A DNA stretch of 64,000 nucleotides. It comes from Periweissella cryptocerci. Its GTDB lineage: Bacteria; Bacillota; Bacilli; Lactobacillales; Lactobacillaceae. Of this stretch, positions 1 to 8,473 are shown one piece after another. The number at the start of each line of letters is the position of its first letter. The first letter of the stretch is position 1. The stretch spans positions 930,001 to 994,000 of the forward strand of contig NZ_CP037940.1 of NCBI RefSeq assembly GCF_004358325.1. The letters are read 5' to 3'. The position numbers were made by a program, and so were the translations under genes. The notes below the pieces were generated by a model. That model ran no database searches, had not been told where the DNA came from, and saw only the letters and a program-made list of their open reading frames with translations.

Positions 1-442
1 AAAATGTTTCGAAAGCTGGAATTTTAACTGGCTCCCATTCTGATGATTCATCATGTAACCAAATCGCTAAACTAGGATTTTGCTTTCGACTAGAATAATC
101 TAACACTAAGAAATCTCCCGAAAACAATGCAGCGATAGGTAACAACTCAACACCAACCAAATCTTCATCAGAAATTAATCGTTCGTCAAGTTCAGTTAAT
201 ACCACATCAATGTCATATTCTCCAAGCTCATTATCTTCTGGTGTCTCAAGAATTGGGAGAAATTTTTCTATTAAATATTCTCGAGCATTTACGGTAAATT
301 CATTCGAAATTGGCGTTACACCATTATATGCGGTAATGAATTTCTTATAATCGTCTGGTAATACAACAGACCAACAGCCTTCTTCTTTTGTGATTAAATC
401 TTGTGAAGGAAGTGGAAACATAATTGACTTGTCATCGTACAT
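1..442 (-). CDS. SMI1/KNR4-family (SUKH) immunity protein, 3' end cut by window edge
   Basis: Partial gene; the C-terminus runs off the left edge. It is a near-perfect copy of the complete gene at 3267-3734, window position 1 aligning with 3293. The start is set by an ATG at 442 preceded by a strong AAAGGGGA ribosome binding site. The protein begins MYDDKSIMFPLPS and has the SUKH pattern WSV-LPDDYKKFI-YNG near the N-terminus and FSGDFLVLDY near the C-terminus. SUKH proteins are immunity proteins that neutralise diverse nuclease toxins. It lies 44 bp downstream of another SMI1 gene (487-966), so the two are probably co-transcribed. The cognate toxin is not identifiable. Confidence 0.8.
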   Translation of the reverse strand, partial: MYDDKSIMFPLPSQDLITKEEGCWSVVLPDDYKKFITAYNGVTPISNEFTVNAREYLIEKFLPILETPEDNELGEYDIDVVLTELDERLISDEDLVGVELLPIAALFSGDFLVLDYSSRKQNPSLAIWLHDESSEWEPVKIPAFETF

Positions 443-486
443 AATTTGTCTTTCCCCTTTATTTAAAATCTATTCACGTAATTTTT

Positions 487-966
487 TCATTCTGAAAGAT
501 TATCTAATAATTCAGCAAAAGATTTAAATGCCGGAATTGTTTTAGCTTCGAGTTCCATTGATTCTTCATGTAACCAAATTTCAACGTTAGGCATTTTTGA
601 ACCATTTTTAAAATTAAGCACTACAAAATCACCTGCAAAAAGAGTAGCTATTGGTAATAGTTCAACACCTAAAATAGATTCATCTGTATACAACCGATCA
701 TCAAGTTGCGTCAAAATCACATCGATGTCATACATGCCTAATTCATGCTCCCGAATAGGTTTTATTATACCTAAGAAACGTTCGATTAAGTATTTATGAT
801 TATTAACTGTAAATTCACCCGTAATTGGAACTCCCCCATTATATAAGCTAAGAAATTGTTTATATTCTACGGGTAATTCCAATCTCCAAATTCGCTCTTC
901 ACGACTAAATTGTTCATCATTAGGTACAGGCAATGCAATCGTACTTTCATCAATTTTCATAATCAT
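487..966 (-). CDS. SMI1/KNR4-family (SUKH) immunity protein
   Basis: About 159 residues. The motifs WRLELPVEYKQFLSLYNGG and FAGDFVVLNF are the conserved SUKH core, and the family normally binds and blocks toxin nuclease domains in the cytoplasm. The reading frame is open far upstream (to about 1245), but I place the start at the ATG at 966 because GAAGGA sits just before it and homology to the SMI1 genes at 1-442 and 3267-3734 begins there. The upstream in-frame part is a toxin remnant described separately. The immediate pairing suggests this protein once protected against that toxin. Confidence 0.75.
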   Translation of the reverse strand: MIMKIDESTIALPVPNDEQFSREERIWRLELPVEYKQFLSLYNGGVPITGEFTVNNHKYLIERFLGIIKPIREHELGMYDIDVILTQLDDRLYTDESILGVELLPIATLFAGDFVVLNFKNGSKMPNVEIWLHEESMELEAKTIPAFKSFAELLDNLSE

Positions 967-1245
967 TTTTCCTTCACACTTTTTATCTCGTACTGTTAGC
1001 CCAAAATCCAGTTGATCGCCCACCGCTGTTACATTATGAATTCCAAATGGAACTCGTTCCATTACTCCTGGTATGGCAGTATGGTGCCATGTTGTACCTA
1101 CTATTTTCCCACCAACGTGTTGATTAAGCCAGTCAAACTGAATTTTATCACTACTTAACCATAAACTCTTTGGTAATTCAACAGCATTTATCACTAAATC
1201 AGCCGAATAAAAATCAGCAAGCCTTGTAGTCCCATTTCCAATTTT
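967..1245 (-). pseudogene. C-terminal remnant of a WHH-type HNH nuclease toxin
   Basis: The frame upstream of and continuous with the SMI1 gene encodes about 92 residues, including GGKIVGTTWHH, ERVPFGIHN and GDQL. A TWHH followed about 12 residues later by VP--IH is the signature of the WHH branch of the HNH/ENDO VII nuclease superfamily, usually the last domain of polymorphic toxins. There is a TAA at 1246-1248 and no promoter, start or pre-toxin part, so only the toxin end remains. Unusually, there is no stop codon between remnant and immunity gene, so a read-through would give a fusion. The family call rests on motif reading only. Confidence 0.5.
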
Positions 1246-1331
1246 TTAGTTTTGTATGATTTGAGTGGTCAAAAAAAGGCCTTAAAAATTCCGTTACACC
1301 ATTGAAGATCTATTTACAAATCAAGTCAAAA

Positions 1332-1784
1332 TTACAAAGTTGATAGTTCAAAAAAGGCATCCAACAATTCATCTAATTTTGTAAATTCAGTAATTTCACT
1401 TCCTGATGGTGAATCCAAGAGACGATATACATTCATCAGTGAATCAAAGACAAATATACTTTCACCAGATTCTCCCAGAAATAAATACTTTCTATTGTCT
1501 TCAACTTCATACCATAATTCATTCCGTTCGATAATTCCATATACTATCCCCGCATTGATTTTTGGAATTATATCTTCGTCAGCTCCATATAAAGAATATC
1601 CATTAAATTCAATTCCGTTATGCAAACCAAGAAAATGTATATATTCACTAGGCAAAACTTTATTCAATGTAACCTTGATTGCAGCAGTTAATCGATAATA
1701 TTCATCATCAGACAGTCCTTCATTTAATTTTTTATCACGCCTTTGCGTCCGTTCTTCAATGAATTGTAAATCTTCTTTCCACAT
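1332..1784 (-). CDS. Immunity protein, SUKH/YrhA-like, partner of the HNH toxin at 1807-2940
   Basis: 150 residues. The segment LPSEYIHFLGLHNG resembles the SUKH (SMI1/KNR4) helix and GIEFNGYSLYG resembles the Bacillus YrhA branch. It starts at the ATG at 1784 with GAGGTG upstream, only 22 bp after the stop of the toxin cassette on the same strand. That toxin-then-immunity order is the rule in polymorphic toxin loci. The inferred role is to bind and inhibit the HNH nuclease encoded just upstream. I infer partnership from position, not from any known pair. Confidence 0.65.
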   Translation of the reverse strand: MWKEDLQFIEERTQRRDKKLNEGLSDDEYYRLTAAIKVTLNKVLPSEYIHFLGLHNGIEFNGYSLYGADEDIIPKINAGIVYGIIERNELWYEVEDNRKYLFLGESGESIFVFDSLMNVYRLLDSPSGSEITEFTKLDELLDAFFELSTL

Positions 1785-1806
1785 ATACTACACCTCATAT
1801 ATTTGA

Positions 1807-2940
1807 TTATTTTGGATTATAAATATTGTTTTTGATGAATGGCCAATTGATTATTCTCTTATCACCCGGCTTCATCCCTTTTGTACTTGATCTTTGATAA
1901 TTGGTAATCACCTTATGGTATGGTTCATTTTTAACTAACACCAAATTGCTAAAATCATTAGTCCCACTATCGTCTAATGGCAATTGATGATGGACTTGCC
2001 AACCATCAGGCACATAGCCATCTCTCATGTCTTCAATATCATTTTTTGTCAATCCATACTTCTGCAACCTTTTTTCATCAGTCGCCAAATTTCGCAAAAA
2101 TGATTTTTTTACGGAAGCATTAAATTTATTTCTAAGTTTTTTTGCTTCCACTGATGGCCGTTTTACGTACTCGACTGGTTTCGTATCAATATTTTTAAGT
2201 ACAATTTTCTCACCTCTGAGTAGCCCCGTGAAATTGTTTTCTTTTTTTACATCACCAGCAACCTTTGCAACTTTCTCACCCTTACCAGCTAACCCCAACA
2301 GTTCATCAGTCTTACCAAACTTCGAACCAACACCGACAACCGTTCCACCACTCACAAACAGCGAAGCAATCGTCAATCCTAGGTATGTTGCGGTGTACAC
2401 GCCACCGTTTTTCTTGTACATGTTGGTAACTGAAGCCGCTAACGCATTTTCTAATGCCTTACCACCATCTATTTTACCATTTGTCACTTTTGATAAATAC
2501 TTCGTAAATGACTCACCAGCTATACGCGTGTTTGCATCACCGCTATGCCGCATCAAACTAAGTGCCACGTTCGCCGCTGCATAGCCAGTATTTTTCAAAG
2601 TGGTCAACAAGCGATTTTGTGCGGCTTTATTACCAAATGAGGCACTAACTCCGTCCAGAAAAGTATCTTCCAGCCCCTTATTCAGGCTATATAAACCACT
2701 GCCCAAATCCGAGACAAACGCGGTTATACCCTTATCAACCGATACATTGAACCCAATATAGGCGTTGAGGGGTTTACTAATCCAGCTGGGGAGATGCTTA
2801 CTAATCGCCGATTTAACCGCGTTAGTCCCCTTATCAAATCCCTTAACCACCACTTTCGCTCCACGGCTAAACAAGTCACCAATTGCGTCCGAAAAATTAT
2901 CATAACGTTGTTTAATACCATTAACTATTTTTCCGGGCAT
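1807..2940 (-). CDS. Polymorphic toxin tip, shared pre-toxin module plus HNH nuclease; probable silent cassette
   Basis: 377 residues from the ATG at 2940. Residues 1-230 (starting MPGKIVNGIKQRYDNF) are almost identical to the second cassette at 4740-6128. They form a pre-toxin module with a hydrophobic stretch, YLGLTIASLFVSGGTVVGVG. The last 110 residues are unique and contain WQVHHQLPLDDSG, NLVLVKN and YHKVI, a typical HNH metal-dependent DNase layout. The frame stays open upstream to about 3130 (HYSPRNGKHLGG and so on, as in cassette 2), but there is no start, ribosome binding site or promoter there: the frame emerges directly from a terminator hairpin. Thus it is likely an orphan tip that needs recombination with a full-length secreted toxin gene to be expressed. 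The differences from cassette 2 in the shared part are few. Confidence 0.75.
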   Translation of the reverse strand: MPGKIVNGIKQRYDNFSDAIGDLFSRGAKVVVKGFDKGTNAVKSAISKHLPSWISKPLNAYIGFNVSVDKGITAFVSDLGSGLYSLNKGLEDTFLDGVSASFGNKAAQNRLLTTLKNTGYAAANVALSLMRHSGDANTRIAGESFTKYLSKVTNGKIDGGKALENALAASVTNMYKKNGGVYTATYLGLTIASLFVSGGTVVGVGSKFGKTDELLGLAGKGEKVAKVAGDVKKENNFTGLLRGEKIVLKNIDTKPVEYVKRPSVEAKKLRNKFNASVKKSFLRNLATDEKRLQKYGLTKNDIEDMRDGYVPDGWQVHHQLPLDDSGTNDFSNLVLVKNEPYHKVITNYQRSSTKGMKPGDKRIINWPFIKNNIYNPK

Positions 2941-3121
2941 ACTTAGGACATATTCAAGGGTACTTTGTTTGGGCTTTGTGAACTTCCCAGCCGGAATAAC
3001 GTGCTTGTATTTTTCAAGCGGATTCTTATCGCCACCGAGGTGTTTCCCGTTTCGTGGTGAATAATGGATTGTGATCGTCTGGGTTTCAGTTGAAAAACGT
3101 TGCCCTTTTTGAAAATGTAAA

Positions 3122-3170
3122 ACACCAACTAATTTGTAATAAATTTGTTAGTCGTGAATTTGTTGGTGTC
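3122..3170 (-). terminator. Cassette-boundary hairpin terminator
   Basis: On the minus strand ACACCAAC at one end pairs with GTTGGTGT at the other, followed by TTTTAC and AT-rich sequence. It lies downstream of the SMI1 gene at 3267-3734 and immediately upstream of the open frame of the toxin cassette. Related hairpins occupy the same place at 6121-6156 and 6887-6926. Confidence 0.6.
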
Positions 3171-3266
3171 TGTTTACTAAATATATTCGTTAATTCACTC
3201 AAAAAAGGCTAACTTGTCACCAATGACAAACTAACCTTTTTAAACTCATTTAATTAAAATCCGATT

Positions 3267-3734
3267 TCAATGCAACTTATTAAGTAACTCTGAAAATGTT
3301 TCGAAAGCTGGAATTTTAACTGGTTCCCATTCTGATGATTCATCATGTAACCAAATCGCTAAACTAGGATTTTGCTTTCGATTAGAATAATCTAACACTA
3401 AGAAATCTCCCGAAAACAATGCAGCGATAGGTAACAACTCAACACCAACCAAATCTTCATCAGAAATTAATCGTTCGTCAAGTTCAGTTAATACCACATC
3501 AATGTCATATTCTCCAAGCTCATTATCTTCTGGTGTCTCAAGAATTGGGAGAAATTTTTCTATTAAATATTCTCGAGCATTTACGGTAAATTCATTCGAA
3601 ATTGGCGTTACACCATTATATGCGGTAATGAATTTCTTATAATCGTCTGGTAATACAATAGACCAATAGCCTTCTTCTTTTGTGATTAAATCTTGTGAAG
3701 GAAGTGGAAACATAATTGACTTGTCATCATACAT
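3267..3734 (-). CDS. SMI1/KNR4-family (SUKH) immunity protein (complete copy)
   Basis: 155 residues, start MYDDK at 3734 with AAAGGAG 11 bp upstream; the longer upstream frame has no supporting site. It shares YWSIVLPDDYKKFI, YNGVTPISNEF and FSGDFLVLDY with the other SUKH proteins here and is about 97% identical at DNA level to 1-442. The intervening 3 kb therefore behaves like a duplicated unit. Just upstream, another frame (stop at 3751-3753) reads IPLPTPKGYKLHGSKCRSAG, which looks like the far C-terminus of a lost toxin and could mark the original partner. Confidence 0.75.
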   Translation of the reverse strand: MYDDKSIMFPLPSQDLITKEEGYWSIVLPDDYKKFITAYNGVTPISNEFTVNAREYLIEKFLPILETPEDNELGEYDIDVVLTELDERLISDEDLVGVELLPIAALFSGDFLVLDYSNRKQNPSLAIWLHDESSEWEPVKIPAFETFSELLNKLH

Positions 3735-4041
3735 AATTTGTTTTTCTCCTTTATCTAGGTGCATCTGCCCACATACCCGCTGACCGACATTTTGAACCAT
3801 GCAATTTATAGCCTTTTGGTGTTGGCAATGGAATACTGTATGATTATCCATTTACTATTTCTTTGATTGTTGTTTCTTATGAACTAGTTTCAAGTACTCA
3901 CAGAAAATATAAAAAAGACACTAGCCATTTACACTAGTGCCGTGAGTTTTTAGCTTACTTCATAAATATTTTTTTACGAAAGCGACCCGATATCATCAAC
4001 CATAATCATTCAATAAATAGTTTTTTTGACAAAAATAAACC

Positions 4042-4740
4042 TTATTCATCAAATCCAATATAATAATATTCATCAATGGCGTCCCAAAATTCTAAATCTA
4101 ACATAGGTTCAAAGTCCTTCAGCCAAATCATTGTTTTGACGTTCTCATCATTCGTGATATCCAATGTCACATAGCTTCCTGAACCAGTGCTCAAAAAATT
4201 ATAAGTGTTTTGAATATTGATTTTCGGTTCAATATTCAAGGGAAGTTCAACATCATCCATACTTTCAATGTTTAACATTTTATCCAACCCCATCGATTGG
4301 CTTGGATAATAATAAAAGCCGTCATGTAATTTTTCATAGAAATTTCGGAGGGCAATTGGAATATTACCCCAGAGCGCTTTTAGATTGTCATTCATGTCTC
4401 TATGAATTGTTAGAGGGTTTCCTCCCGCATAGTACATTGTTTTATTCGTTTGATAGCTTTCAATAGTGTAAAGTAAGTAAACGTCATCCTCTACTCGGAA
4501 TAATTCAATATTTTTCAAGAAAGATTCCAAATATTGAATTGTATTTCTAAGTTCGACTTTCACATATTTTTTCCACTCATTCAAAACGATATTTTTCTTT
4601 TTTTCAATATCCTTTTCATCCAAAATCGCAAGCCAATATTCTGGAACTCGAATTTCACCTAACTTTCTCGAATTTTTAACTGGAATTGCTTTACTATCAG
4701 ACAGTGTGTATTTACTCAAAAACTTATACTTATCCATCAT
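4042..4740 (-). CDS. Immunity protein for the HNH toxin at 4740-6128, possibly SUKH-like
   Basis: 232 residues. The start codon ATG at 4740 overlaps the toxin stop codon by one base (TAATG arrangement), giving tight translational coupling. ALWGNIPIALRNFYEKLHDGF in the middle resembles the SUKH entry helix, but the rest is not one I recognise. The acidic C-terminus (DAIDEYYYIGFDE) suits binding to a basic nuclease. The role as antidote is inferred from position. It has no signal peptide or membrane segment, so it should act in the cytoplasm. Confidence 0.6.
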   Translation of the reverse strand: MMDKYKFLSKYTLSDSKAIPVKNSRKLGEIRVPEYWLAILDEKDIEKKKNIVLNEWKKYVKVELRNTIQYLESFLKNIELFRVEDDVYLLYTIESYQTNKTMYYAGGNPLTIHRDMNDNLKALWGNIPIALRNFYEKLHDGFYYYPSQSMGLDKMLNIESMDDVELPLNIEPKINIQNTYNFLSTGSGSYVTLDITNDENVKTMIWLKDFEPMLDLEFWDAIDEYYYIGFDE

Positions 4741-6128
4741 TAACTTCCTTTCATGTAATTATAAATTAATTTTTGAAGTACTTTTTCCAATTTCTTTTCC
4801 TGTACCATCATTAACTTCCTATATTCAGGGTTAATTTTAATGCCTTTTTTCTTATACATTGTCCATTCTTCAATTGTCTTCGAGCCCTTCGACTTATTTG
4901 CAGTGCTGCTCAATGGCGTAAAATTAGCTTTATAATTGACTACCGCCTTTTGTTGTTCCAAAGTCAGCTTATCAAAACCATCTAAAGTCACAATTTTATC
5001 AAATGGAACAATATGGTCTGCCTGTAGTCTGGTTGTAATCATTTCACCCGGAATAGCGAAATCTTTCATCGGTATTTTAACATTTTCATTAACGTAATCC
5101 CTAATTGCAACATCCGGTGTTGATTTTCTCAGAACGTCATATCTGTCTTTTGATATTCGCCTTCCAACAAACCTTGGTTTAGTTTCTCCAACATTTTTCA
5201 AATCATCTAATTTTGCAATTTTTGCCAGGTTAGAATCCACCTTTGCTATCTTACCGCCAGTTGATGCAACTTTCTCACCCTTACCAGCTAACCCCAACAA
5301 TTCATCAGTCTTACCAAACTTCGAACCAACACCGACAACCGTTCCACCACTCACAAACAGCGAAGCAATCGTCAAGCCTAGGTATGTTGCGGTGTATACG
5401 CCACCGTTTTTCTTGTACATGTTGGTAACTGAAGTCGCTAACGCATTTTCTAATGCCTTACCACCATCTATTTTACCATTTGTCACTTTTGATAAATACT
5501 TCGTAAATGACTCACCAGCTATACGCGTGTTTGCATCACCGCTATGCCGCATCAAACTAAGTGCCACGTTCGCCGCTGCATAGCCAGTATTTTTCAAAGT
5601 GGTCAGCAAGCGATTTTGTGCGGCTTTATTACCAAGTGCAGCACCAACTCCGTCCAACAAAGTATCTTCCAGCCCCTTATTCAGGCGATACAAGCCACTG
5701 CCTAAATCCGAGACAAACGCGGTTATACCCTTATCAACCGATACATTGAACCCAATATAGGCATTGAGTGGTTTACTAATCCAGCTGGGAAGATGCTTAC
5801 TAATCGCCGATTTAACCGCGTTAGTCCCCTTATCAAATCCCTTAACCACCACTTTCGCTCCACGGCTAAACAAGTCACCAATTGCGTCCGAAAAATTATC
5901 ATAACGCTGTTTAATACCATTAACTATTTTGCCGGGCATACTTAGGACATATTCAAGGGTACTTTGTTTGGGCTTTGTGAACTTCCCGGCCGGAATAACA
6001 TGCTTGTATTTCTCAAGCGGATTCTTATCGCCACCGAGGTGTTTCCCATTCCGTGGTGAATAATGAATCGTAATCGTCCGGTGCCCCGGTTGAAAACACT
6101 TTGCCCTTAAAAAAAAGAAAAGCACCAA
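4740..6128 (-). CDS. Polymorphic toxin tip, shared pre-toxin module plus HNH nuclease; probable silent cassette
   Basis: Up to 462 residues if the TTG at 6128 were used, or 399 from the ATG at 5939 that matches cassette 1; neither start has a convincing ribosome binding site. The module from HYSPRNGKHLGG to GKGEKVA is nearly the same as in 1807-2940. After that the sequence diverges completely and carries LQADHIVPFD, NFTPLSSTANKSKG and a lysine-rich tail. This DH-x-V-P plus N-x-SKG pattern is an HNH nuclease subtype different from cassette 1. It is coupled to its immunity gene at 4042-4740. The frame begins inside a terminator (6121-6156), which supports a silent donor cassette. The secretion system and full-length gene are not in this window. 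Confidence 0.75.
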   Translation of the reverse strand: MVLFFFLRAKCFQPGHRTITIHYSPRNGKHLGGDKNPLEKYKHVIPAGKFTKPKQSTLEYVLSMPGKIVNGIKQRYDNFSDAIGDLFSRGAKVVVKGFDKGTNAVKSAISKHLPSWISKPLNAYIGFNVSVDKGITAFVSDLGSGLYRLNKGLEDTLLDGVGAALGNKAAQNRLLTTLKNTGYAAANVALSLMRHSGDANTRIAGESFTKYLSKVTNGKIDGGKALENALATSVTNMYKKNGGVYTATYLGLTIASLFVSGGTVVGVGSKFGKTDELLGLAGKGEKVASTGGKIAKVDSNLAKIAKLDDLKNVGETKPRFVGRRISKDRYDVLRKSTPDVAIRDYVNENVKIPMKDFAIPGEMITTRLQADHIVPFDKIVTLDGFDKLTLEQQKAVVNYKANFTPLSSTANKSKGSKTIEEWTMYKKKGIKINPEYRKLMMVQEKKLEKVLQKLIYNYMKGS

Positions 6129-6156
6129 CTAATTTAGTTAAAAATCAGTTGATGCC
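6121..6156 (-). terminator. Cassette-boundary hairpin terminator
   Basis: Minus-strand stem GCATCAAC with GTTGGTGC, followed by TTTTC and a run of eight T. It ends the YezG gene transcript and abuts the open frame of the second toxin cassette. Confidence 0.7.
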
Positions 6157-6171
6157 TATTCACCAAATATT

Positions 6172-6741
6172 TTAGAACAAACCGAAGAATTTCTTTTTCT
6201 TTGGACTATGTTGATTTTTGTCTTCCAAAGGTTCAGTAACATTTTTTTCTATATCAATGTCATTTTTATTCTTTTCGGCCAAATGCTCCTGTAATTCTTT
6301 ATAGCCAAAGCTCCCATCCTTAGGTACCAAGCCAATTGTGTCATAAGCCCAAAAAATTCGACGTTCAACTTGGCTTTCTGGTCCTTCCAACGCATGATAA
6401 CTAAAGTTAATTTTAAACTGTAGTTTAGGATTAATTTCCATCAATAGCTGATCCCAAATCTCACCATTCAAATTCAGATCAGTATCATAAATCTTAAGAA
6501 CTAAATCATATAATTCATCCAACAAACTGTCATATATATCTTCCGAAACTGAATACTTTTCAGGGATATCATGTGACAAAACAAATTCCTTAGTCTTTGC
6601 ATCCTGAAAATAAAATTCAGCAGAAATACTCGATTTTCCTACTTCAACTTCACTCAAGAAATAAATATAACTCCACTCGGTAGGAATCATATCAATAATT
6701 TGTTGCCCTAATTTATTAACATCTTCATTTTTAAGCACCAT
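6172..6741 (-). CDS. YezG-family (DUF600) immunity protein
   Basis: 189 residues, start ATG at 6741 preceded by GGAGAA. The N-terminal IIDMIPTEWSYIYFLSEVEVG, the central GEIWDQLLMEI and the ERRIFWAYDTIGLVP segment match the YezG layout. YezG is the antitoxin to the LXG nuclease YeeF of Bacillus. It ends in a lysine-rich tail KKKKFFGLF. No toxin lies directly upstream; a short frame at 6793-6880 with GVGSKVDKIDEI may be the last trace of a pre-toxin module like that in the two long cassettes. It was probably once the immunity gene of a cassette since lost. Confidence 0.75.
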   Translation of the reverse strand: MVLKNEDVNKLGQQIIDMIPTEWSYIYFLSEVEVGKSSISAEFYFQDAKTKEFVLSHDIPEKYSVSEDIYDSLLDELYDLVLKIYDTDLNLNGEIWDQLLMEINPKLQFKINFSYHALEGPESQVERRIFWAYDTIGLVPKDGSFGYKELQEHLAEKNKNDIDIEKNVTEPLEDKNQHSPKKKKFFGLF

Positions 6742-6886
6742 TTTTCTCCTTATCAGCTTTTCTGCCTATATCAGTGGCGGTTACATATTTCATCAATCTT
6801 GTCCACCTTCGAACCAACTCCTATGACAAAACAAATTAAGAAGAAAACAATCAAAACCATACCATTTGTCTTTTTATAAAAATAAA

Positions 6887-6926
6887 CAGGCACAAACTAA
6901 TTTATTTAAAAATTGGTTCATGCCTG
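6887..6926 (-). terminator. Cassette-boundary hairpin terminator
   Basis: Minus-strand stem CAGGCATGAAC with GTTTGTGCCTG followed by TTTATTTTT. It follows the broken YezG gene, just as the 6121-6156 hairpin follows the intact one; the sequences around both are clearly related, so gene plus terminator were duplicated together. Confidence 0.7.
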
Positions 6927-6975
6927 TTTATTATATATAACTTAGAACAAACCGTGGAATTTCTTTTTCTTGGGT

Positions 6976-7493
6976 TTATCGTTCATTTTTTGGTTTAGAA
7001 GGAATAGGTCCGCCAAAACAATTGATGAGCGTCTCCTCATCGTCTGAACAAGATTCAGGGACTATGTTCAAATCTTCATATGCCCATATAACTTCACGCT
7101 CATCTTGTGTAATGTCATTATCTAAAGCACCGTAAATAAAATCAACATTAAATTTCCCGTCTGGGGTTAATGACATTTTTATTTGATCCCACGGATTTTG
7201 CTTATTATCAATGAACACACGATATATCTTCACTAGTATAGTATCCATATTGTCTATAAGGTTATCATATTCCGCCTTCGAAACGTTATAAATATCAAGA
7301 ATATCGTTTGAACGAATAAAATTATTATTCTCATTTTTTCTTTAAAGTAAAAAATGGAAGCTGTACTCCTCTCCTTCGATTCTACCTCACCTAAATAATG
7401 GACTTCTGTCCAATCCTTAGGAATCGTCATAATCACTTCGTTGCCCAATTCATTGTATAAAGGTGCCAGTTCATTTTCTAACATAGTTATCAT
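6976..7493 (-). pseudogene. YezG-family immunity gene broken by a one-base frameshift
   Basis: Two frames join to one YezG-like protein: the first (7493 back to about 7340) has IPKDWTEVHYLGEVES, the second (to 6976) has NPWDQIKMSL, FNVDFIYGA and REVIWAYEDLNIVP, both in the order seen in the intact paralogue at 6172-6741. The break is in a run of six T at 7334-7339 (A on the coding strand); one extra A restores a continuous frame through KNENNNFIRSND. This may be true decay, a phase-variable tract or a base-calling error. If intact it would be about 171 residues. Confidence 0.75.
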
Positions 7494-7551
7494 CCTTATT
7501 GGATTTATTTAGAAAAAACTCAAAGAATTTACCTTTCCTGTGATTAATATA

Positions 7552-8015
7552 TCACCCTTTTCTCCAAAATCCCCATCTTCTTTTCTGTGTTTTTACTGGA
7601 TTAACACTATAATTTGTAAAATCCGGTACCTCAATTGGCTTTGACTCAACTTGTTTAATAATTTCAATCCAATCTATCCAAATTTTTTCTTTCGGTAAAC
7701 CATTTTTCAAAATCATTAAATTTGTTAGTATTTCTTTTGCATCAAGTTCTTCAGTACTATTCCACCACGATTTTAAAAACGAATACATCGTAAAATATGC
7801 TTTTTGAGCAAATATATTTCGTTCTATACCTGCACTACTCCAAATTTCCTCAAACTCACTCCAGATTGCAGGATCAGCTGGTAAATTTGTCTCAAAAATA
7901 TTAGTATCCATAGCGCCCAACAAAAACGCCAATTCCTCTCCACCATTTTTTTATAATAATCATTTAAAAATGCATTACTTATAACATATGCCAAATACAG
8001 TTCATCATTATTCAC
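7552..8015 (-). pseudogene. Probable immunity gene, unknown family, broken by a one-base frameshift
   Basis: The GTG at 8015, with AAGGAG 7 bp before it, starts MNNDELYLAYVISNAFLNDY. After a run of seven T at 7946-7952 the frame must shift by one to continue as NGGEELAFLLGAMDTN and then WSEFEEIWSSAG, YSFLKSWW and WIDWIEIIKQ. Adding one A makes a 154-residue protein. I do not recognise the family. It directly follows a toxin C-terminal scrap (8027-8134), so it is probably an immunity gene. Helical, tryptophan-rich, no signal peptide. Confidence 0.6.
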
Positions 8016-8026
8016 GTCTAATCTCC

Positions 8027-8134
8027 TTAATTTCTTTTTTTGAAACTTGAAAGTCCGGTTTTTTCATTCCAAGGTAATGGATGATCATTCCGACCGCCGT
8101 TTAATAGTTTCCCATTTCTAACTTGAATCCACAC
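8027..8134 (-). pseudogene. C-terminal scrap of an unidentified toxin
   Basis: An open stretch of 35 codons ending 11 bp before the GTG of the next immunity gene. It reads VWIQVRNGKLLNGG then RNDHPLPWNEKTGLSS. The RNDHPLPW stretch has the look of a nuclease or deaminase C-terminus, but I cannot assign it. A TAA lies at its upstream edge and an IS3 element 24 bp beyond, so the rest of the gene is gone. Confidence 0.35.
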
Positions 8135-8212
8135 TTACCTTGGAGTTAGTATGGTTTAGCGGACACTAAATCTCTATACTGAAAGTAATATTTCACAAGG
8201 AGATTTAGTATC

Positions 8213-8473
8213 ATGGCAAAACGTTTTAATGATGATTTTAAGCAAATGATTGTCGACCTAGCTCAGACCGACATGCCCTTAGCCGAAATCGCAGATAGTT
8301 ATTCAGTTGGGGTTTCAACCATTCAGAAATGGGTTAAGGCATCACAAGACAATAAACTACAAAGCACAACTTCGGCGGATGTGACTAAGCTCCGGCAAGA
8401 ACTCGCTGCCGCCAAACAGGAGAATGATATTCTAAAAAAATCATTGGCCATCTTCGCACGGAAAATAAAATAA
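8213..8473 (+). CDS. IS3-family transposase OrfA
   Basis: 86 residues. An N-terminal helix-turn-helix (EIADSYSVGVSTIQKWVKAS) binds the IS ends, and a leucine-zipper coiled coil follows (LRQELAAAKQENDILKKSL). The start ATG has AAGGAG upstream. The A-rich stretch near the end (AAAAAAATCATT at about 8434 and GAAAATAAAATAA at 8461) is where these elements shift to the orfB frame to make the fused transposase. Confidence 0.9.
   Translation: MAKRFNDDFKQMIVDLAQTDMPLAEIADSYSVGVSTIQKWVKASQDNKLQSTTSADVTKLRQELAAAKQENDILKKSLAIFARKIK

Noticed and set aside
1495-1698. 67-codon plus-strand frame over an immunity gene
   Set aside because: Complement of a well-supported gene; no start site of its own.
2027-2584. 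185-codon plus-strand frame over toxin cassette 1
   Set aside because: Mirror of the toxin coding sequence; a similar mirror frame appears over the duplicated part of cassette 2, as expected from copying rather than coding.
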